A stretch of 49,250 nucleotides of DNA from Flavobacteriaceae bacterium (GCA_947453885.1 CANGIF010000023.1:1-49250), one strand, 5' to 3'; shown: positions 32,257-41,504, counted from the stretch's first letter. Numbers and translations are program-made. Notes: generated from the letters alone by a model not told the origin.

Positions 32257-32967
32257 TTAATGAAAAGTGAAATTTATAAAAACTCCTCTACTTTTCATAG
32301 ACTGAATGTTTGAAGTCCATGGACTATTAACGTCATTATCTCTAATTAATTCGTCATTTAAGCTAAAAACACCTCTAATAGATGGTGAAAACTTAAAATA
32401 TTCCAAATATAAATCAACACCAAAACCAACTTCATAATTTGTATTCCATTGACGCATTCTAAAAACTTGTTGCTGATTATCATCTTTTACACTATAGTTA
32501 CTTGAAAGATTTAGATTAGCAGACAAACCTCCTTCTAAAAACGGCCTTACGTTACCCGTTCTTAATGCTGAGTATTTTAATAACAATGGAAAATTAAGAT
32601 ATGTAGATTTTACTTCTCTTAACGCATTTTTTTGTTCCGTAAAATTAGGAAAAGTCAAATTTCTTTGTGTATAATAAAGCCCTGGTTCAAATCTTAAATT
32701 AAAATATTCTTGCAACCTTAAATCTCCTACAATTCCTACGCTAAATCCAGGTCCAGTTTGAACTTGAATTTCTTTTTCTGTAGGCGTTTTGTAATCTATT
32801 TTAAAATCGTATGTGTTAAAACCAAGAAAAAAACCCCAATAAACCCTTTGTTTATCCCAGTTTTCCAAATTAACAATTGGATCTTTACTAAATATACTTT
32901 GTCTAAATTGTGAAAATCCTGAATATATATTTAGTAACAGTACAAAAACAACTATTTTTTTCATCAT
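32257..32967 (-). CDS. porT: Type IX secretion protein PorT/SprT
   Basis: A 236-residue outer-membrane beta-barrel protein with a signal peptide ([20 protein letters not shown]). The sequence shows the outer_membrane_beta-barrel pattern (WGFFLGFNTYDFKID, FRFEP-like NLRFEPGLYYTQR, PFLEGGLSANLNLSS) and ends in FINFTFH. In Flavobacterium johnsoniae sprT, the orthologue of P. gingivalis porT required for type IX secretion and gliding, lies beside ubiE, and the same order is seen here. It overlaps the ubiE stop by 1 bp (TAATG), so the two are translationally coupled. Confidence 0.85.
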   Translation of the reverse strand: MMKKIVVFVLLLNIYSGFSQFRQSIFSKDPIVNLENWDKQRVYWGFFLGFNTYDFKIDYKTPTEKEIQVQTGPGFSVGIVGDLRLQEYFNLRFEPGLYYTQRNLTFPNFTEQKNALREVKSTYLNFPLLLKYSALRTGNVRPFLEGGLSANLNLSSNYSVKDDNQQQVFRMRQWNTNYEVGFGVDLYLEYFKFSPSIRGVFSLNDELIRDNDVNSPWTSNIQSMKSRGVFINFTFH

Positions 32968-33698
32968 TATTTCTTTGAAGCCGAATAGATTGTTGCTACT
33001 CCAAAAGTTTGTGGTAGCGCTATCACATCTATAAACCCAATTTTACGTAAAATATTGTTTAATTTTTCGCCATAAGGAAAATTAGCAGCTGATTCTGACA
33101 AATATCCATATGCTAAATCATCTTTTGAAAATAGTTTCCCTATAAGTGGTAAAATATATTTAGTATATACTCTGTAACCTTGTTTGTAGGGTGTTTTTTC
33201 TGGAACTGATGTTTCTAGAATTACAAAAATACCGTTTGGCTTTAAAACTCTTAGTATTTCTTCAAGCCCTTTATCAAGAGTTTCAAAATTTCTAACACCA
33301 AAAGCAACAGTTATTGCATCAAAAGAATTATCCGAATAAGGAATGTTTTCAGAGTCACCCAATACCATTTCTATTTTTTCAGATAAGTTTTTTTGTATAA
33401 TTTTCTGTTTCCCTACTTCTAACATTCCTGACGAAATATCTAAACCGGTTATTTTACTAGCAGTAGTTGTTGTCATTAAAATTGCCAAATCTCCTGTACC
33501 AGTTGCAATATCCAATATGGTTGTTGGATTTGATTTCGAAACCATTTTCAAAACTTTTTTACGCCATTTTATATCAATTCCAAAAGAAATAATTCTATTC
33601 AAATGATCATATTCACCTGAAATTGTGTCAAACATCTGAGCAACTTGATCTTTTTTTCCAAGTTTTGAATCTTTATATGGTTTTATTGTAGTTGCCAT
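32967..33698 (-). CDS. ubiE: Demethylmenaquinone methyltransferase
   Basis: A 243-residue class I SAM methyltransferase (UbiE/MenG) that carries out the last step of menaquinone synthesis. Motif [16 protein letters not shown] near residue 60, [20 protein letters not shown], the motif [14 protein letters not shown] and the family end [12 protein letters not shown] identify it. Bacteroidetes use menaquinone, so the demethylmenaquinone substrate is more likely than the ubiquinone precursor. It is coupled to porT downstream. Confidence 0.94.
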   Translation of the reverse strand: MATTIKPYKDSKLGKKDQVAQMFDTISGEYDHLNRIISFGIDIKWRKKVLKMVSKSNPTTILDIATGTGDLAILMTTTTASKITGLDISSGMLEVGKQKIIQKNLSEKIEMVLGDSENIPYSDNSFDAITVAFGVRNFETLDKGLEEILRVLKPNGIFVILETSVPEKTPYKQGYRVYTKYILPLIGKLFSKDDLAYGYLSESAANFPYGEKLNNILRKIGFIDVIALPQTFGVATIYSASKK

Positions 33699-33753
33699 TT
33701 TAAATATTTTTGCAAATGTAAATCAGAATTTCGGATTATTCCTTTTGAGTGTA

Positions 33754-34236
33754 TTATTTCTTAACATAAGTTTGAAAAGAAAAATCAAATAAATGGTTAT
33801 CATCTGTTGGATGATATACTTCGTCAATCATTTCCCATTCAGAACGATCAATATCCGGAAAAAAAACATCTGCTTCAAATTCTGCATGTACTCTTGTAAT
33901 ATCCAATTCATCAGCTAATGCTATTGCTTGTTTGTAAATTTCACCTCCGCCAATTACATAATTAGTTTCGTTTTCAGGACAAATTGCAATTGCTTCTTCA
34001 ATAGAATGGACAACTTTACAACCTTCAACAGAATAATTTTGCTTATTTGTAATTATAACGTGTGTTCGATTTGGCAATTGTTTTGGCAAACTTTCAAAAG
34101 TTTTTCTACCCATTATAATATGATGTCCTGTGGTAGTCTCTTTAAATCTTTTAAAATCATCAGGCAAATGCCAAAGTAAATTATTATCCTTTCCGATGGC
34201 GTTATTTTCTGAAACAGCAGCAATAAGTGTAATCAT
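33754..34236 (-). CDS. folA: Dihydrofolate reductase
   Basis: A 160-residue NADPH-dependent reductase forming tetrahydrofolate. Signatures are NAIGKDNNLLWHLPDDFKRF (substrate loop with catalytic Asp), IIMGRKTFESLPKQLPNR (NADPH) and YVIGGGEIYKQAI. The length is that of chromosomal DHFR. Thymidylate synthase (thyA), its metabolic partner that consumes methylene-THF and yields dihydrofolate, lies about 0.9 kb upstream on the same strand, with the plus-strand CBM48 gene between them. Confidence 0.95.
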   Translation of the reverse strand: MITLIAAVSENNAIGKDNNLLWHLPDDFKRFKETTTGHHIIMGRKTFESLPKQLPNRTHVIITNKQNYSVEGCKVVHSIEEAIAICPENETNYVIGGGEIYKQAIALADELDITRVHAEFEADVFFPDIDRSEWEMIDEVYHPTDDNHLFDFSFQTYVKK

Positions 34237-34475
34237 TCTATTTTAATAATTAATGTGATATTTGATTTTCTGAGATGTAATACATTTTCAAATTCATACT
34301 TTTTTACATTAATTTTATATGGAAAATAAGAAGCTAAAACTATAATTATAAGATTCTAAAGAATGTCATATTTACAAGAAAACTTATAAAACCACTTTTA
34401 AAAACTACTTTTTATTTGAATTTTCTCTGTATTTAGTTCACAAAGCTAGTAATTTGAACTGAGAATACAATATTA

Positions 34476-34489
34476 TGAAAACGTTTTCA
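34476..34489. promoter_or_regulatory. LacI-family-type operator palindrome
   Basis: TGAAAACGTTTTCA is a perfect 14-bp palindrome with the central CG and TG/CA ends of LacI-family sites (it fits the cre-like pattern TGWAANCGNTNWCA). It lies 60 bp upstream of a -7 box and about 150 bp before the CBM48 gene, whose carbohydrate-binding product fits sugar-controlled expression. Confidence 0.45.
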
Positions 34490-34548
34490 ATTTAAAAGTT
34501 AGATGTATTAATCCTGCTAAACATATTAAATTGTTTGTATTTTAGCGT

Positions 34549-34556
34549 TATTTTTG
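34549..34556 (+). promoter_or_regulatory. -7 promoter element for CBM48 gene
   Basis: TATTTTTG followed by C fits TAnnTTTG. The nearest TTG (34531-34533) leaves a 15-bp spacer, shorter than the usual 17-23. The gene start is 85 bp downstream. Confidence 0.4.
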
Positions 34557-34640
34557 CAATAATCCTAATTCGTATACAAAGTGTAAATCATTAGAAAAAA
34601 TGTACTTAATTTGCCTCATAATTCTAAAAATGAAATAGTT

Positions 34641-34937
34641 ATGTCGATTAAAAAACAAGTAATAAAATCAAAACCAATTTGTAAAGTTACTTTTTCAATT
34701 GAGGCTAAAGATGCTAAAGAAGTAGCTGTTGTTGGCGATTTTAACAATTGGAATCCAGAATTAGGAACTTTATCAAAACTAAAAAACGGAACTTTTAAAG
34801 GCCTTTTTGAACTACCAATTAACGCTACCTATGAATTCAAATATTTAGTAGATGGTGTTTACTCAAACGAACCAGAAGCTGATGGAGTAAAATGGAATGA
34901 TTTTGCTGGTGCAGAAAACAGTTTTTTGACCGTTTAA
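34641..34937 (+). CDS. Stand-alone CBM48/AMPK-type glycogen-binding domain protein
   Basis: A 98-residue protein consisting of one early-set carbohydrate-binding module of the isoamylase N-terminal/AMPK-beta type: CKVTFSIEAKDAKEVAVVGD, FNNWNP (the classic W-containing loop), FELPINATYEFKYLVDG and the closing NSFLTV. No catalytic domain is attached and there is no signal peptide, so it is a free cytoplasmic domain, perhaps binding glycogen or regulating an enzyme of its metabolism. The frame is open 10 codons upstream, but ATG 34641 is preferred. A LacI-type palindrome upstream supports a link to sugar metabolism. Confidence 0.82.
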   Translation: MSIKKQVIKSKPICKVTFSIEAKDAKEVAVVGDFNNWNPELGTLSKLKNGTFKGLFELPINATYEFKYLVDGVYSNEPEADGVKWNDFAGAENSFLTV

Positions 34938-34946
34938 ATTTAGTAT

Positions 34947-34989
34947 ATTATAATTAATCCGTTCATTTAATGAGCGGATTAATTATAAT
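34947..34989. terminator. Large hairpin after CBM48 gene
   Basis: A 15-bp perfect inverted repeat (34947-34961 with 34975-34989, CGGATTAATTATAAT) with a 13-base loop that itself can pair. It starts 10 bp after the stop and is A/T-rich at its base, so it is likely a terminator, although the T run is weak. Confidence 0.6.
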
Positions 34990-35146
34990 ATTTTTATTAA
35001 GTCGGAACTAGGATACATAAATTTTTATACTACCTAAACTTCCACTTTTCCTATAAAGTAAATTCACTATCTATTTATTAATTCTTTTCAGTTTCTTTAA
35101 AATTAACACAAAATTAATTTTACTTGATTTCCTTAAACCATTTTTT

Positions 35147-35971
35147 TTAAACAGCAACTAAGCCTTTAATATGTGGATATGGATCGTAGCCTTCTAACGT
35201 AAAATCCTCAAATGTGAATTCAAAGATATTTTTAACATTGGGATTTATTTTCATTTTGGGTAGCGGCTTTGGATTTCGAGACAATTGTAATGCTACTTGT
35301 TCAAAATGATTATTGTAAATGTGTGCATCGCCAAAAGTATGAATAAAATCTCCTGCTTGTAATTCACAAACTTGAGCAATCATCATAGTTAATAAAGCAT
35401 AAGAAGCTATATTAAAAGGAACTCCTAAAAATATATCTGCACTTCTTTGATACAATTGACAAGATAGTTTCCCTTCGGAAACGTAGAATTGAAAAAAGGC
35501 ATGACAGGGTGGTAATGCAACTTTGCCGTTCTCTATATTTTCTGAAAATGATTTGGATGAATCAGGTAAAACTGACGGATTCCAAGCAGAAATCAGCATT
35601 CTACGGCTATTGGGATTGGATTTCAAAGTAGTAATTAATTCCGTGATTTGATCAAGCTCTTGACTATTCCAATTGCGCCATTGGTGCCCGTAAACTGGCC
35701 CTAAATCTCCGTTTTCATTGGCCCACTCATCCCAAATTTTCACGCCATTTTCTTGTAAATATTTAATGTTAGTGTCACCTTTTAAAAACCAAAGTAATTC
35801 ATAAATTATTGATTTAAGATGTAACTTTTTTGTTGTTACTATTGGAAAACCCTCTTCTAAATCAAAACGCATTTGATAACCAAATACACTTTTGGTTCCA
35901 GTTCCTGTTCTGTCTTCTTTTTGAGTTCCGTTTTCTAAAACGTGTTTTACTAAATCATGGTATTGCTTCAT
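35147..35971 (-). CDS. thyA: Thymidylate synthase
   Basis: A 274-residue ThyA that makes dTMP from dUMP and methylene-tetrahydrofolate. The Arg region [31 protein letters not shown], the catalytic Cys at residue 156 in [12 protein letters not shown], and [20 protein letters not shown] are all standard. The length is close to E. coli ThyA (264). The DUF151 nuclease gene lies 20 bp upstream on the same strand, so the pair is probably an operon. Confidence 0.96.
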   Translation of the reverse strand: MKQYHDLVKHVLENGTQKEDRTGTGTKSVFGYQMRFDLEEGFPIVTTKKLHLKSIIYELLWFLKGDTNIKYLQENGVKIWDEWANENGDLGPVYGHQWRNWNSQELDQITELITTLKSNPNSRRMLISAWNPSVLPDSSKSFSENIENGKVALPPCHAFFQFYVSEGKLSCQLYQRSADIFLGVPFNIASYALLTMMIAQVCELQAGDFIHTFGDAHIYNNHFEQVALQLSRNPKPLPKMKINPNVKNIFEFTFEDFTLEGYDPYPHIKGLVAV

Positions 35972-35991
35972 AAATAATTTTTAGTTAAAAA

Positions 35992-36606
35992 TTATCGCTT
36001 TGAAATTTCGTCTCTAATTTTAGCTGCTTTTTCATAATCTTCGTCTTGAACAGCAACAATTAATTGTTGGTTTAATTCTGGTAGAGAATAATGGGAGTAA
36101 GGACTAGAATCTTGCAAATCATCATGTTCTTTTTTAAATGTTTGCGGATTGGCTAAAATATCATTATCTTCATCAACAAGTGCTAATGGATTTCCGCTTA
36201 AATAAATCCCTGCTTTATCTAATATGTTTTTATAAGTGAAAATAGGTGCCGAAAATCGCAATGCCAAAGCAATAGCGTCGGAAGTTCTTGCATCAATTAT
36301 TTCTTCTATTTTGTCTCTTTCACAGATTATACTCGAATAAAAAACACCGTCAACTAATTTATGAATAATTACTTGTTTAACCGTAATATCAAATCTATCT
36401 GAAAAACTTTTAAACAAATCATGAGTTAGAGGACGTGGCGGTTTAATATCTTTTTCTAAAGCAATTGCAATAGATTGTGCTTCAAATGCACCTATAACAA
36501 TTGGTAATTTCCTGTCACCATCCACTTCGTTTAGAATCAAAGCATAAGCTCCATTTTGAGTTTGACTGTAGGATATTCCTTTAATAGTAAGCTTGACTAA
36601 ACTCAT
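35992..36606 (-). CDS. Bifunctional nuclease (DUF151) with C-terminal UVR motif
   Basis: A 204-residue protein. Residues 1-130 form the bifunctional nuclease (BFN/DUF151) domain: GAYALILNEVDGDRKLPIVI, GAFEAQSIAIALEKDIKPPR, PLTHDLFKSF and IDARTSDAIALALRFSAPIF. The last 35 residues form a UvrB/UvrC-type motif (LNQQLIVAVQDEDYEKAAKI). Plant members show RNase and DNase activity; the bacterial role is not settled. The acidic linker between the parts is typical of Bacteroidetes members. It lies 20 bp upstream of thyA. Confidence 0.85.
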   Translation of the reverse strand: MSLVKLTIKGISYSQTQNGAYALILNEVDGDRKLPIVIGAFEAQSIAIALEKDIKPPRPLTHDLFKSFSDRFDITVKQVIIHKLVDGVFYSSIICERDKIEEIIDARTSDAIALALRFSAPIFTYKNILDKAGIYLSGNPLALVDEDNDILANPQTFKKEHDDLQDSSPYSHYSLPELNQQLIVAVQDEDYEKAAKIRDEISKR

Positions 36607-36744
36607 TTAAAATTATAATTTCAGATTGTTTAAATAATAGGTGGCTCTTTTTTCTAATTTGTTTCCAAATATAGAAAAACAAAACATCATTCACTTTAGT
36701 TGCAAAGTAACAAAATTTTTTAGAAAATTGCTAAATAGGTTTTG

Positions 36745-36789
36745 AATAAAAAAATCCAAACTCCAATTTATACAATTAGAGTTTGGATT
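36745..36789 (-). terminator. Terminator-like hairpin between etfA and the DUF151 gene
   Basis: AATCCAAACTC (36753-36763) and GAGTTTGGATT (36779-36789) form an 11-bp stem; on the minus strand it is followed by a run of T (complement of 36746-36754). It ends the etfB-etfA transcript 20 bp after the etfA stop. Confidence 0.8.
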
Positions 36790-36808
36790 CATTATAATTA
36801 AAAAAAAA

Positions 36809-37777
36809 CTAGGCGTTTTGTGCTTTATACTCTTTTAATTTAGTTATAAGTTTAGGTACTACTTCAAAAGCATCTCCAACAATTCCATAATCAGCAACTT
36901 TAAAAAAAGGAGCCTCAGCGTCAGTATTTATTACTAATTTTATTTTAGAAGAATTTACTCCTGCTATATGTTGGATAGCACCAGAAATTCCAATGGCAAT
37001 GTATAAATTGGTAGCAACAGGTTTGCCTGTTTGTCCAACGTGTTCTGAATGGGGTCTCCAACCTAAATCTGATACCGGTTTTGAACAAGCAGTTGCTGCT
37101 CCAAGTACAGTTGCCAACTCTTCAATCATTCCCCAATTTTCAGGACCTTTCATTCCGCGTCCAGCTGAAACAACAATATCTGCATCAGCTATGGTAACTT
37201 TACCAGATGCTTTTTCTACTGCAGTAACTTTTACTGTAAAATCATCATCGCAAATTGTTGGAACAAAATTTTCTTCAACTAACGTTACTTGCGATTCCAT
37301 AATCCCAAATGAATTTTTTGCTAAACTTATTACTTTTACTTCCGTTGCTATTTCTGTAATATTAAATGCTTTGTTTGAAAAAGCAGTTCGTTTTACTTGA
37401 AAAGGGTTCATACCTACTGGCAAACCTACCACATTTGAAGCAAATCCAGCTTTTAATGAAACCGCTACAAGGGGAGCTATATACAAACTATCGGTTGATG
37501 ATGAAAGTACAACTATTTTAGAAGATTCGTAGTTAGCAGCTTGTTTAACCACATCGGTGTAAGCCTTTGCAGAAAAAGTTTTCAATTGATCCGATGTTAC
37601 TTTTAAAACTTTTGAAACGCCATATTTTGAAAGCTCAGAACAATCTGAAACGTTTATTACTAAAGCCGTAACAGTCGTTGATAATGATTCTGCAACTTTT
37701 TTTGCATATGAAGCTAGTTCAAAAGCTCCTTTTTTTAATTTCCCGTCTGCAGATTCTGCATATATTAATAATGACAT
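36809..37777 (-). CDS. etfA: Electron transfer flavoprotein subunit alpha
   Basis: A 322-residue alpha subunit of the ETF heterodimer, which takes electrons from acyl-CoA dehydrogenases. The N-terminal Rossmann-like half precedes the conserved FAD-binding domain: VSAGRGMKGPENWGMIEELA, SKPVSDLGWRPHSEHVGQTG, AIGISGAIQHIAGVNSSKIK and NTDAEAPFFKVADYGIVGD. Length is usual. It is 50 bp downstream of etfB on the same strand, forming the standard etfBA operon. Confidence 0.95.
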   Translation of the reverse strand: MSLLIYAESADGKLKKGAFELASYAKKVAESLSTTVTALVINVSDCSELSKYGVSKVLKVTSDQLKTFSAKAYTDVVKQAANYESSKIVVLSSSTDSLYIAPLVAVSLKAGFASNVVGLPVGMNPFQVKRTAFSNKAFNITEIATEVKVISLAKNSFGIMESQVTLVEENFVPTICDDDFTVKVTAVEKASGKVTIADADIVVSAGRGMKGPENWGMIEELATVLGAATACSKPVSDLGWRPHSEHVGQTGKPVATNLYIAIGISGAIQHIAGVNSSKIKLVINTDAEAPFFKVADYGIVGDAFEVVPKLITKLKEYKAQNA

Positions 37778-37827
37778 AATTTTAAATTTAATTATTGAAA
37801 AATATAACGATTGTAACGATTTAGAAG

Positions 37828-38574
37828 TTAAATTACTTTCGCTTCGTTGTGTAACAAATTAATTAATTCGTCTAAATTATCAGCACTAATTAATTTTACT
37901 GCCGATTTTGGTGCAGGTTTTTCAAAACGAACTGCCTTTGTTTCTGAACTTGCGTCAACAGGTTCTAAAACTGTTAAAACTTTTGTTCTAGCTGTCATAA
38001 TTCCTCTCATATTCGGGATTCTCAAATCTTTTTCTTCAACCAATCCCTTTTGACCTCCAATTATTATTGGCAAAGTTGTTGCTATTATTTCTTTTCCTCC
38101 GTCAATTTCTCTTGCTGCTTTTACAGCAGTACCATCAATTGAAATTTCAATACAAGAATTTACAAAATTGTAGCCAACTAATCCTGATAACATACCAGGA
38201 ACCATTCCTCCATTATAATCCAAAGATTCTTTTCCGGCAATTATCACATCGTATGCACCTGCTTTGAGAACAGCTTCTAATTGTTTAGCAACAAAAAAAC
38301 CATCCGTTGGATCGGCATTAACTCGAATTGCTTCGTTAGCTCCAATTGCCAATGCTTTTCTTAATGTTGGTTCAGTTTCGGGTCCTCCAATGGTCACTAC
38401 CGTTACTTGGGCTCCTTGCTGTTCTTGAAACCAAATGGCTCTTGTTAATCCGAACTCATCATTTGGATTTATTACATATTGAACTCCATTCGTGTCAAAT
38501 TCTGTATCGCCATTTATGAAATTTATTTTCGATGTAGTGTCGGGCACATGGCTGATGCAAACTAATATTTTCAT
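37828..38574 (-). CDS. etfB: Electron transfer flavoprotein subunit beta
   Basis: A 248-residue beta subunit of ETF. It starts MKILVCISHVPDTTSKINF; the AMP-binding region and the family signature VEEKDLRIPNMRGIMTARTK near residues 190-210 are clear. The frame continues to 38646, but the ATG at 38574 matches the family start exactly. First gene of the etfBA operon. A 12-bp palindrome (38636-38647) lies about 60 bp upstream. Confidence 0.95.
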   Translation of the reverse strand: MKILVCISHVPDTTSKINFINGDTEFDTNGVQYVINPNDEFGLTRAIWFQEQQGAQVTVVTIGGPETEPTLRKALAIGANEAIRVNADPTDGFFVAKQLEAVLKAGAYDVIIAGKESLDYNGGMVPGMLSGLVGYNFVNSCIEISIDGTAVKAAREIDGGKEIIATTLPIIIGGQKGLVEEKDLRIPNMRGIMTARTKVLTVLEPVDASSETKAVRFEKPAPKSAVKLISADNLDELINLLHNEAKVI

Positions 38575-38926
38575 TGTATTTAGAATTAATTTTTTTTCTG
38601 ACTGTAAAAGTATAAAAACATTTTTAACTTTATAGTATGCGCGCATAGTTTTTATTTCAAAAAAACGTGTATTACATCGATTTCGCTATTGCTAAACGAT
38701 TATTTAAAAGGAATATTTTTTATTTCCTATGATTATAACTGATTATAGAAAATTATTATTTTTATTAGCACTAAAAACAATATTGCTATTATTTTAGAAA
38801 TGTTTGAAAGAACTTATTAAATAGTATTTACACTAAAAATTAAAATTGAAAATAAAAACTAAAAACGGTTTAATAAATTAAGAATATACTATTTTTGTTT
38901 TGTTAATTAAATCAATATTCTAAACA
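38575..38926. other. Divergent spacer between etfB and glycosyltransferase gene
   Basis: A 352-bp AT-rich region. It contains the perfect 12-bp palindrome TATGCGCGCATA (38636-38647), GC-rich against its surroundings, and a TATTTTTG box at 38890-38897 oriented to the glycosyltransferase. No gene or repeat array was seen. Confidence 0.55.
38890..38897 (+). promoter_or_regulatory. -7 promoter element for glycosyltransferase-deacetylase pair
   Basis: TATTTTTG fits TAnnTTTG, 29 bp before the ATG at 38927. A -33 TTG at normal distance was not found. Confidence 0.4.
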
Positions 38927-39862
38927 ATGGAGCAATCAAAATTAACAGTTTGCATTCTATCGGCGGCATTTAACGAAGGAGAAAGTTTGTCGGTTTTCTA
39001 CGAAGCGGTAAAGAAAGTTACTGCTGACTTACCGTATGAATTTGTTTTTTGTTTTGTAAATGATGGAAGTAGTGATTCTACTTTGGAACAAATTAAAAAT
39101 TTTGCAACTACAAACTCTGCTGTTAAGTACATTTCATTTTCAAAGAATTTTGGACAACAAGTCGCATTAAAAGCAGGAATAGACGCTATGGATGTTGATG
39201 CAATTATTATGATGGATACAGACATGCAACATTCACCAGATTTAATTCCTGAACTACTCGAAATTTGGCAAACAAAAAAAGTCAACATGGTTAATACCAT
39301 TAGAGAAGAAGACGAAGAGTTGGGCTGGTTTAAAAAACAATCAAGTAAACGATTTTATGCACTTTTAAATAAAATAAGTGATTTAAAATTAGAACCTGGT
39401 CAAGCTGATTTTAGATTAATAGATCGAAAAGTAGCGCAAACTCTTCGCAATAGTAAAGAACATGATGTTTTTCTAAGAGGTATGATTCAATGGATTGGAT
39501 TTGATCAAGCAACCTTAAGATACAAAGCCCAAAAAAGATTTGCTGGTGCAAGTAAATATACTTTTTCAAAAATGATTGGTTTGGCATTAGCAGGTATTAC
39601 ATCGTTTAGCGTTAAACCTTTATATTCCGCAATTTATATTGGTTTTACTTTTGCTTTTTTATCTTTTTTATACCTTCCCTACGTATTATATAGTTACTTT
39701 ACTGGAAATATTGTAAGTGGCTGGAGTTCAGTTTTAATTACAATTGCATTTTTTGGAGGTTTAAACCTAATTATAATGGGGGTTTTAGGAATTTATATTG
39801 GAAAAATATTAATTCAAAACAAACAACGTCCTTTGTACATCATACAAGATGCTAATATTTAA
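38927..39862 (+). CDS. Family 2 glycosyltransferase, GtrB/DPM1-like
   Basis: A 311-residue membrane-bound glycosyltransferase. The GT-A domain (residues 1-230) shows VCILSAAFNEGESLSVFYEA, FVNDGSSDSTLEQI, the DxD motif in MMDTDMQHSPDLIPEL, and FRLIDRKVAQTL with LRGMIQWIGFD. Two C-terminal membrane segments follow (about 236-262 and 270-297). This is the architecture of enzymes that charge polyprenyl phosphate with a sugar. The sugar is unknown. The deacetylase gene begins 6 bp after it, so the two act in one glycan pathway. Confidence 0.9.
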   Translation: MEQSKLTVCILSAAFNEGESLSVFYEAVKKVTADLPYEFVFCFVNDGSSDSTLEQIKNFATTNSAVKYISFSKNFGQQVALKAGIDAMDVDAIIMMDTDMQHSPDLIPELLEIWQTKKVNMVNTIREEDEELGWFKKQSSKRFYALLNKISDLKLEPGQADFRLIDRKVAQTLRNSKEHDVFLRGMIQWIGFDQATLRYKAQKRFAGASKYTFSKMIGLALAGITSFSVKPLYSAIYIGFTFAFLSFLYLPYVLYSYFTGNIVSGWSSVLITIAFFGGLNLIIMGVLGIYIGKILIQNKQRPLYIIQDANI

Positions 39863-39868
39863 ACAGAA

Positions 39869-40660
39869 ATGAAGCCTAAAAAAACAGTACTACTAAGTTT
39901 TGATGTAGAAGAATTTGATATGCCTTTTGAATATGGCGGAACTCCAAATATGAAAGAGCAAATTGCTAATTCAAAAGATGGAGTAGAAAAAATTTTATCG
40001 ATTTTATCGAATTTTCAAGCTAAAGCCACTTTTTATTGTACAGGAGTATACGCAAATGCTGAACCTGAACAGATTAAAAGACTAAGCTTCAATCATGAAA
40101 TTGCTTCTCATAATTATTATCATTCTTCTCATTCCAAAGAAGATTTAACTGCTTCAAGAATACTTTTAGAAACAATAACACACAAAAAAGTAGTGGGTTT
40201 CAGAATGCCACGAATGGCACCCGTAAGTAATCAAGATTTGAAAGAGGCTGGTTATTTATACAATGCTTCTGTAAATCCTTGCTACTTGCCTGGCAGATAT
40301 GATTATCGTCACATTTCAAGAAATTACTATAAAGAAGATGGTTTACTCCAATTTCCCGCTTCTGTTTCGCCAAAATACAGAATTCCTTTATTTTGGATTG
40401 CTTTTCATAATTTCCCACTTTGGTTATTTTTTATTTTATGCAAACAAGTTCTTAAAAAAGACGGATATTTACATCTGTATTTCCATCCTTGGGAATTTAC
40501 GGATTATACAAAAACTAAAAATGGCGCAAAATATCCGTTCTATTTACATCGGAATAATGGTGAAAAAATGAAAAATCGTTTTGAAAAACTATTAACTTTT
40601 CTAAAAAAAGAAGGTTGTGAATTCCAAACTTCATGTTCATTTTTAGTAAAACAATTTTAA
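39869..40660 (+). CDS. Polysaccharide deacetylase family protein (NodB-like)
   Basis: A 263-residue carbohydrate esterase-4 type domain. Motif 1 is SFDVEEFDMP with the catalytic and metal Asp, motif 2 is ASHNYYHSSH with two His at HxxxH spacing, motif 3 is GFRMPRMAP with the Arg, and HLYFHPWEFTDY carries the late His. No signal peptide is visible, so it probably acts on a lipid-linked sugar at the cytoplasmic face or membrane, together with the glycosyltransferase 6 bp upstream, as in bactoprenol-sugar deacetylation. Confidence 0.87.
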   Translation: MKPKKTVLLSFDVEEFDMPFEYGGTPNMKEQIANSKDGVEKILSILSNFQAKATFYCTGVYANAEPEQIKRLSFNHEIASHNYYHSSHSKEDLTASRILLETITHKKVVGFRMPRMAPVSNQDLKEAGYLYNASVNPCYLPGRYDYRHISRNYYKEDGLLQFPASVSPKYRIPLFWIAFHNFPLWLFFILCKQVLKKDGYLHLYFHPWEFTDYTKTKNGAKYPFYLHRNNGEKMKNRFEKLLTFLKKEGCEFQTSCSFLVKQF

Positions 40661-40775
40661 TTTTACTAAAAAACTATACTATAAAAGATGGATTTGCGTT
40701 TAAATAATAAAATAAAAGCTTGATTAAGATTCAAACTAAAAACACATGTTTGGATTAAAATACAATTCATAGCAA

Positions 40776-40801
40776 TTGAGAGCTTATAATTATTATATTT
40801 G
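40776..40801 (+). promoter_or_regulatory. Promoter of the DUF6089-uppS-bamA cluster
   Basis: TATATTTG (40794-40801) followed by CA is a good -7 box 18 bp before the ATG at 40820. TTG at 40776-40778 is a possible -33 element with a short 15-bp spacer. Confidence 0.45.
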
Positions 40802-40819
40802 CACGCCGTTTTTAGACCG

Positions 40820-41503
40820 ATGAATAGATATATTTTTTTACTCACATTCTTTTTAGGAATTACATCTGTGAATGCTCAAATTCATGAGATTGGTGTTTTT
40901 GCGGGAGCAAGTAATTACATAGGCGATGTAGGATCAACTGCTTTTGTTGCTCCAAAAGACCCCGCTTTTGGTATACTTTACAAGTGGAACAAAAGTCCAA
41001 GACATTCTTACCGATTTTCATATACCCAATCGACAATTTCTGGTGACGATTCAAAATCCGACGTACCAGCCAGAGTTAGTAGAAATTTAAGTTTTAAAAA
41101 TAATATTAAAGAAGTCTCATTAGGACTTGAATTTAATTTTTTTGACTTTAATTTACACGATTCAGAACCAAAAATAACACCTTACATTTACAGTGGAATT
41201 TGCTATTTTGCATATTCTGAATTATTTTATGTTAATGGCGAATACAAAAATGGCTATCAAGCTGGTAGCTTTGGAATTCCAATGACTGTGGGAGTTAAAG
41301 GTACCTTAACAGAAAATATTATTTTAGGCTTAGAAGTTGGAGTTCGTTATACTTTTACAGATAATTTAGACGGAAGTAATCCAGCAAATGAAAAATTAAA
41401 AATACTGCGATTTGGCAATTTAAATAGTAACGATTGGTACACTTTTACTGGTCTTACGATAACTTATACATTTGGCAATAAACCTTGCTATTGTGCACAA
41501 TAA
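40820..41503 (+). CDS. DUF6089 family outer-membrane protein
   Basis: A 227-residue exported protein with a signal peptide (MNRYIFLLTFFLGITSVNAQ) and a beta-barrel-like body. Family features are IHEIGVFAGASNYIGDVG, SLGLEFNFFDFNLHDSE and PYIYSGICYFAYSELF. It regularly precedes uppS and bamA in Flavobacteriaceae and is presumed to sit in the outer membrane; the role is unknown. The frame begins at a TTG (40799), but ATG 40820 fits the signal peptide and lies after the promoter box. uppS starts 1 bp after its stop. Confidence 0.85.
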   Translation: MNRYIFLLTFFLGITSVNAQIHEIGVFAGASNYIGDVGSTAFVAPKDPAFGILYKWNKSPRHSYRFSYTQSTISGDDSKSDVPARVSRNLSFKNNIKEVSLGLEFNFFDFNLHDSEPKITPYIYSGICYFAYSELFYVNGEYKNGYQAGSFGIPMTVGVKGTLTENIILGLEVGVRYTFTDNLDGSNPANEKLKILRFGNLNSNDWYTFTGLTITYTFGNKPCYCAQ

Positions 41504-41504
41504 A

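Larger units (their letters stand above)
34237..34640. other. Divergent spacer between folA and CBM48 gene
   Basis: A 404-bp AT-rich region with no ORF. It contains a 14-bp perfect palindrome at 34476-34489 and a TATTTTTG box at 34549-34556 on the plus strand. No hairpin terminator and no repeat array were seen. Confidence 0.6.
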
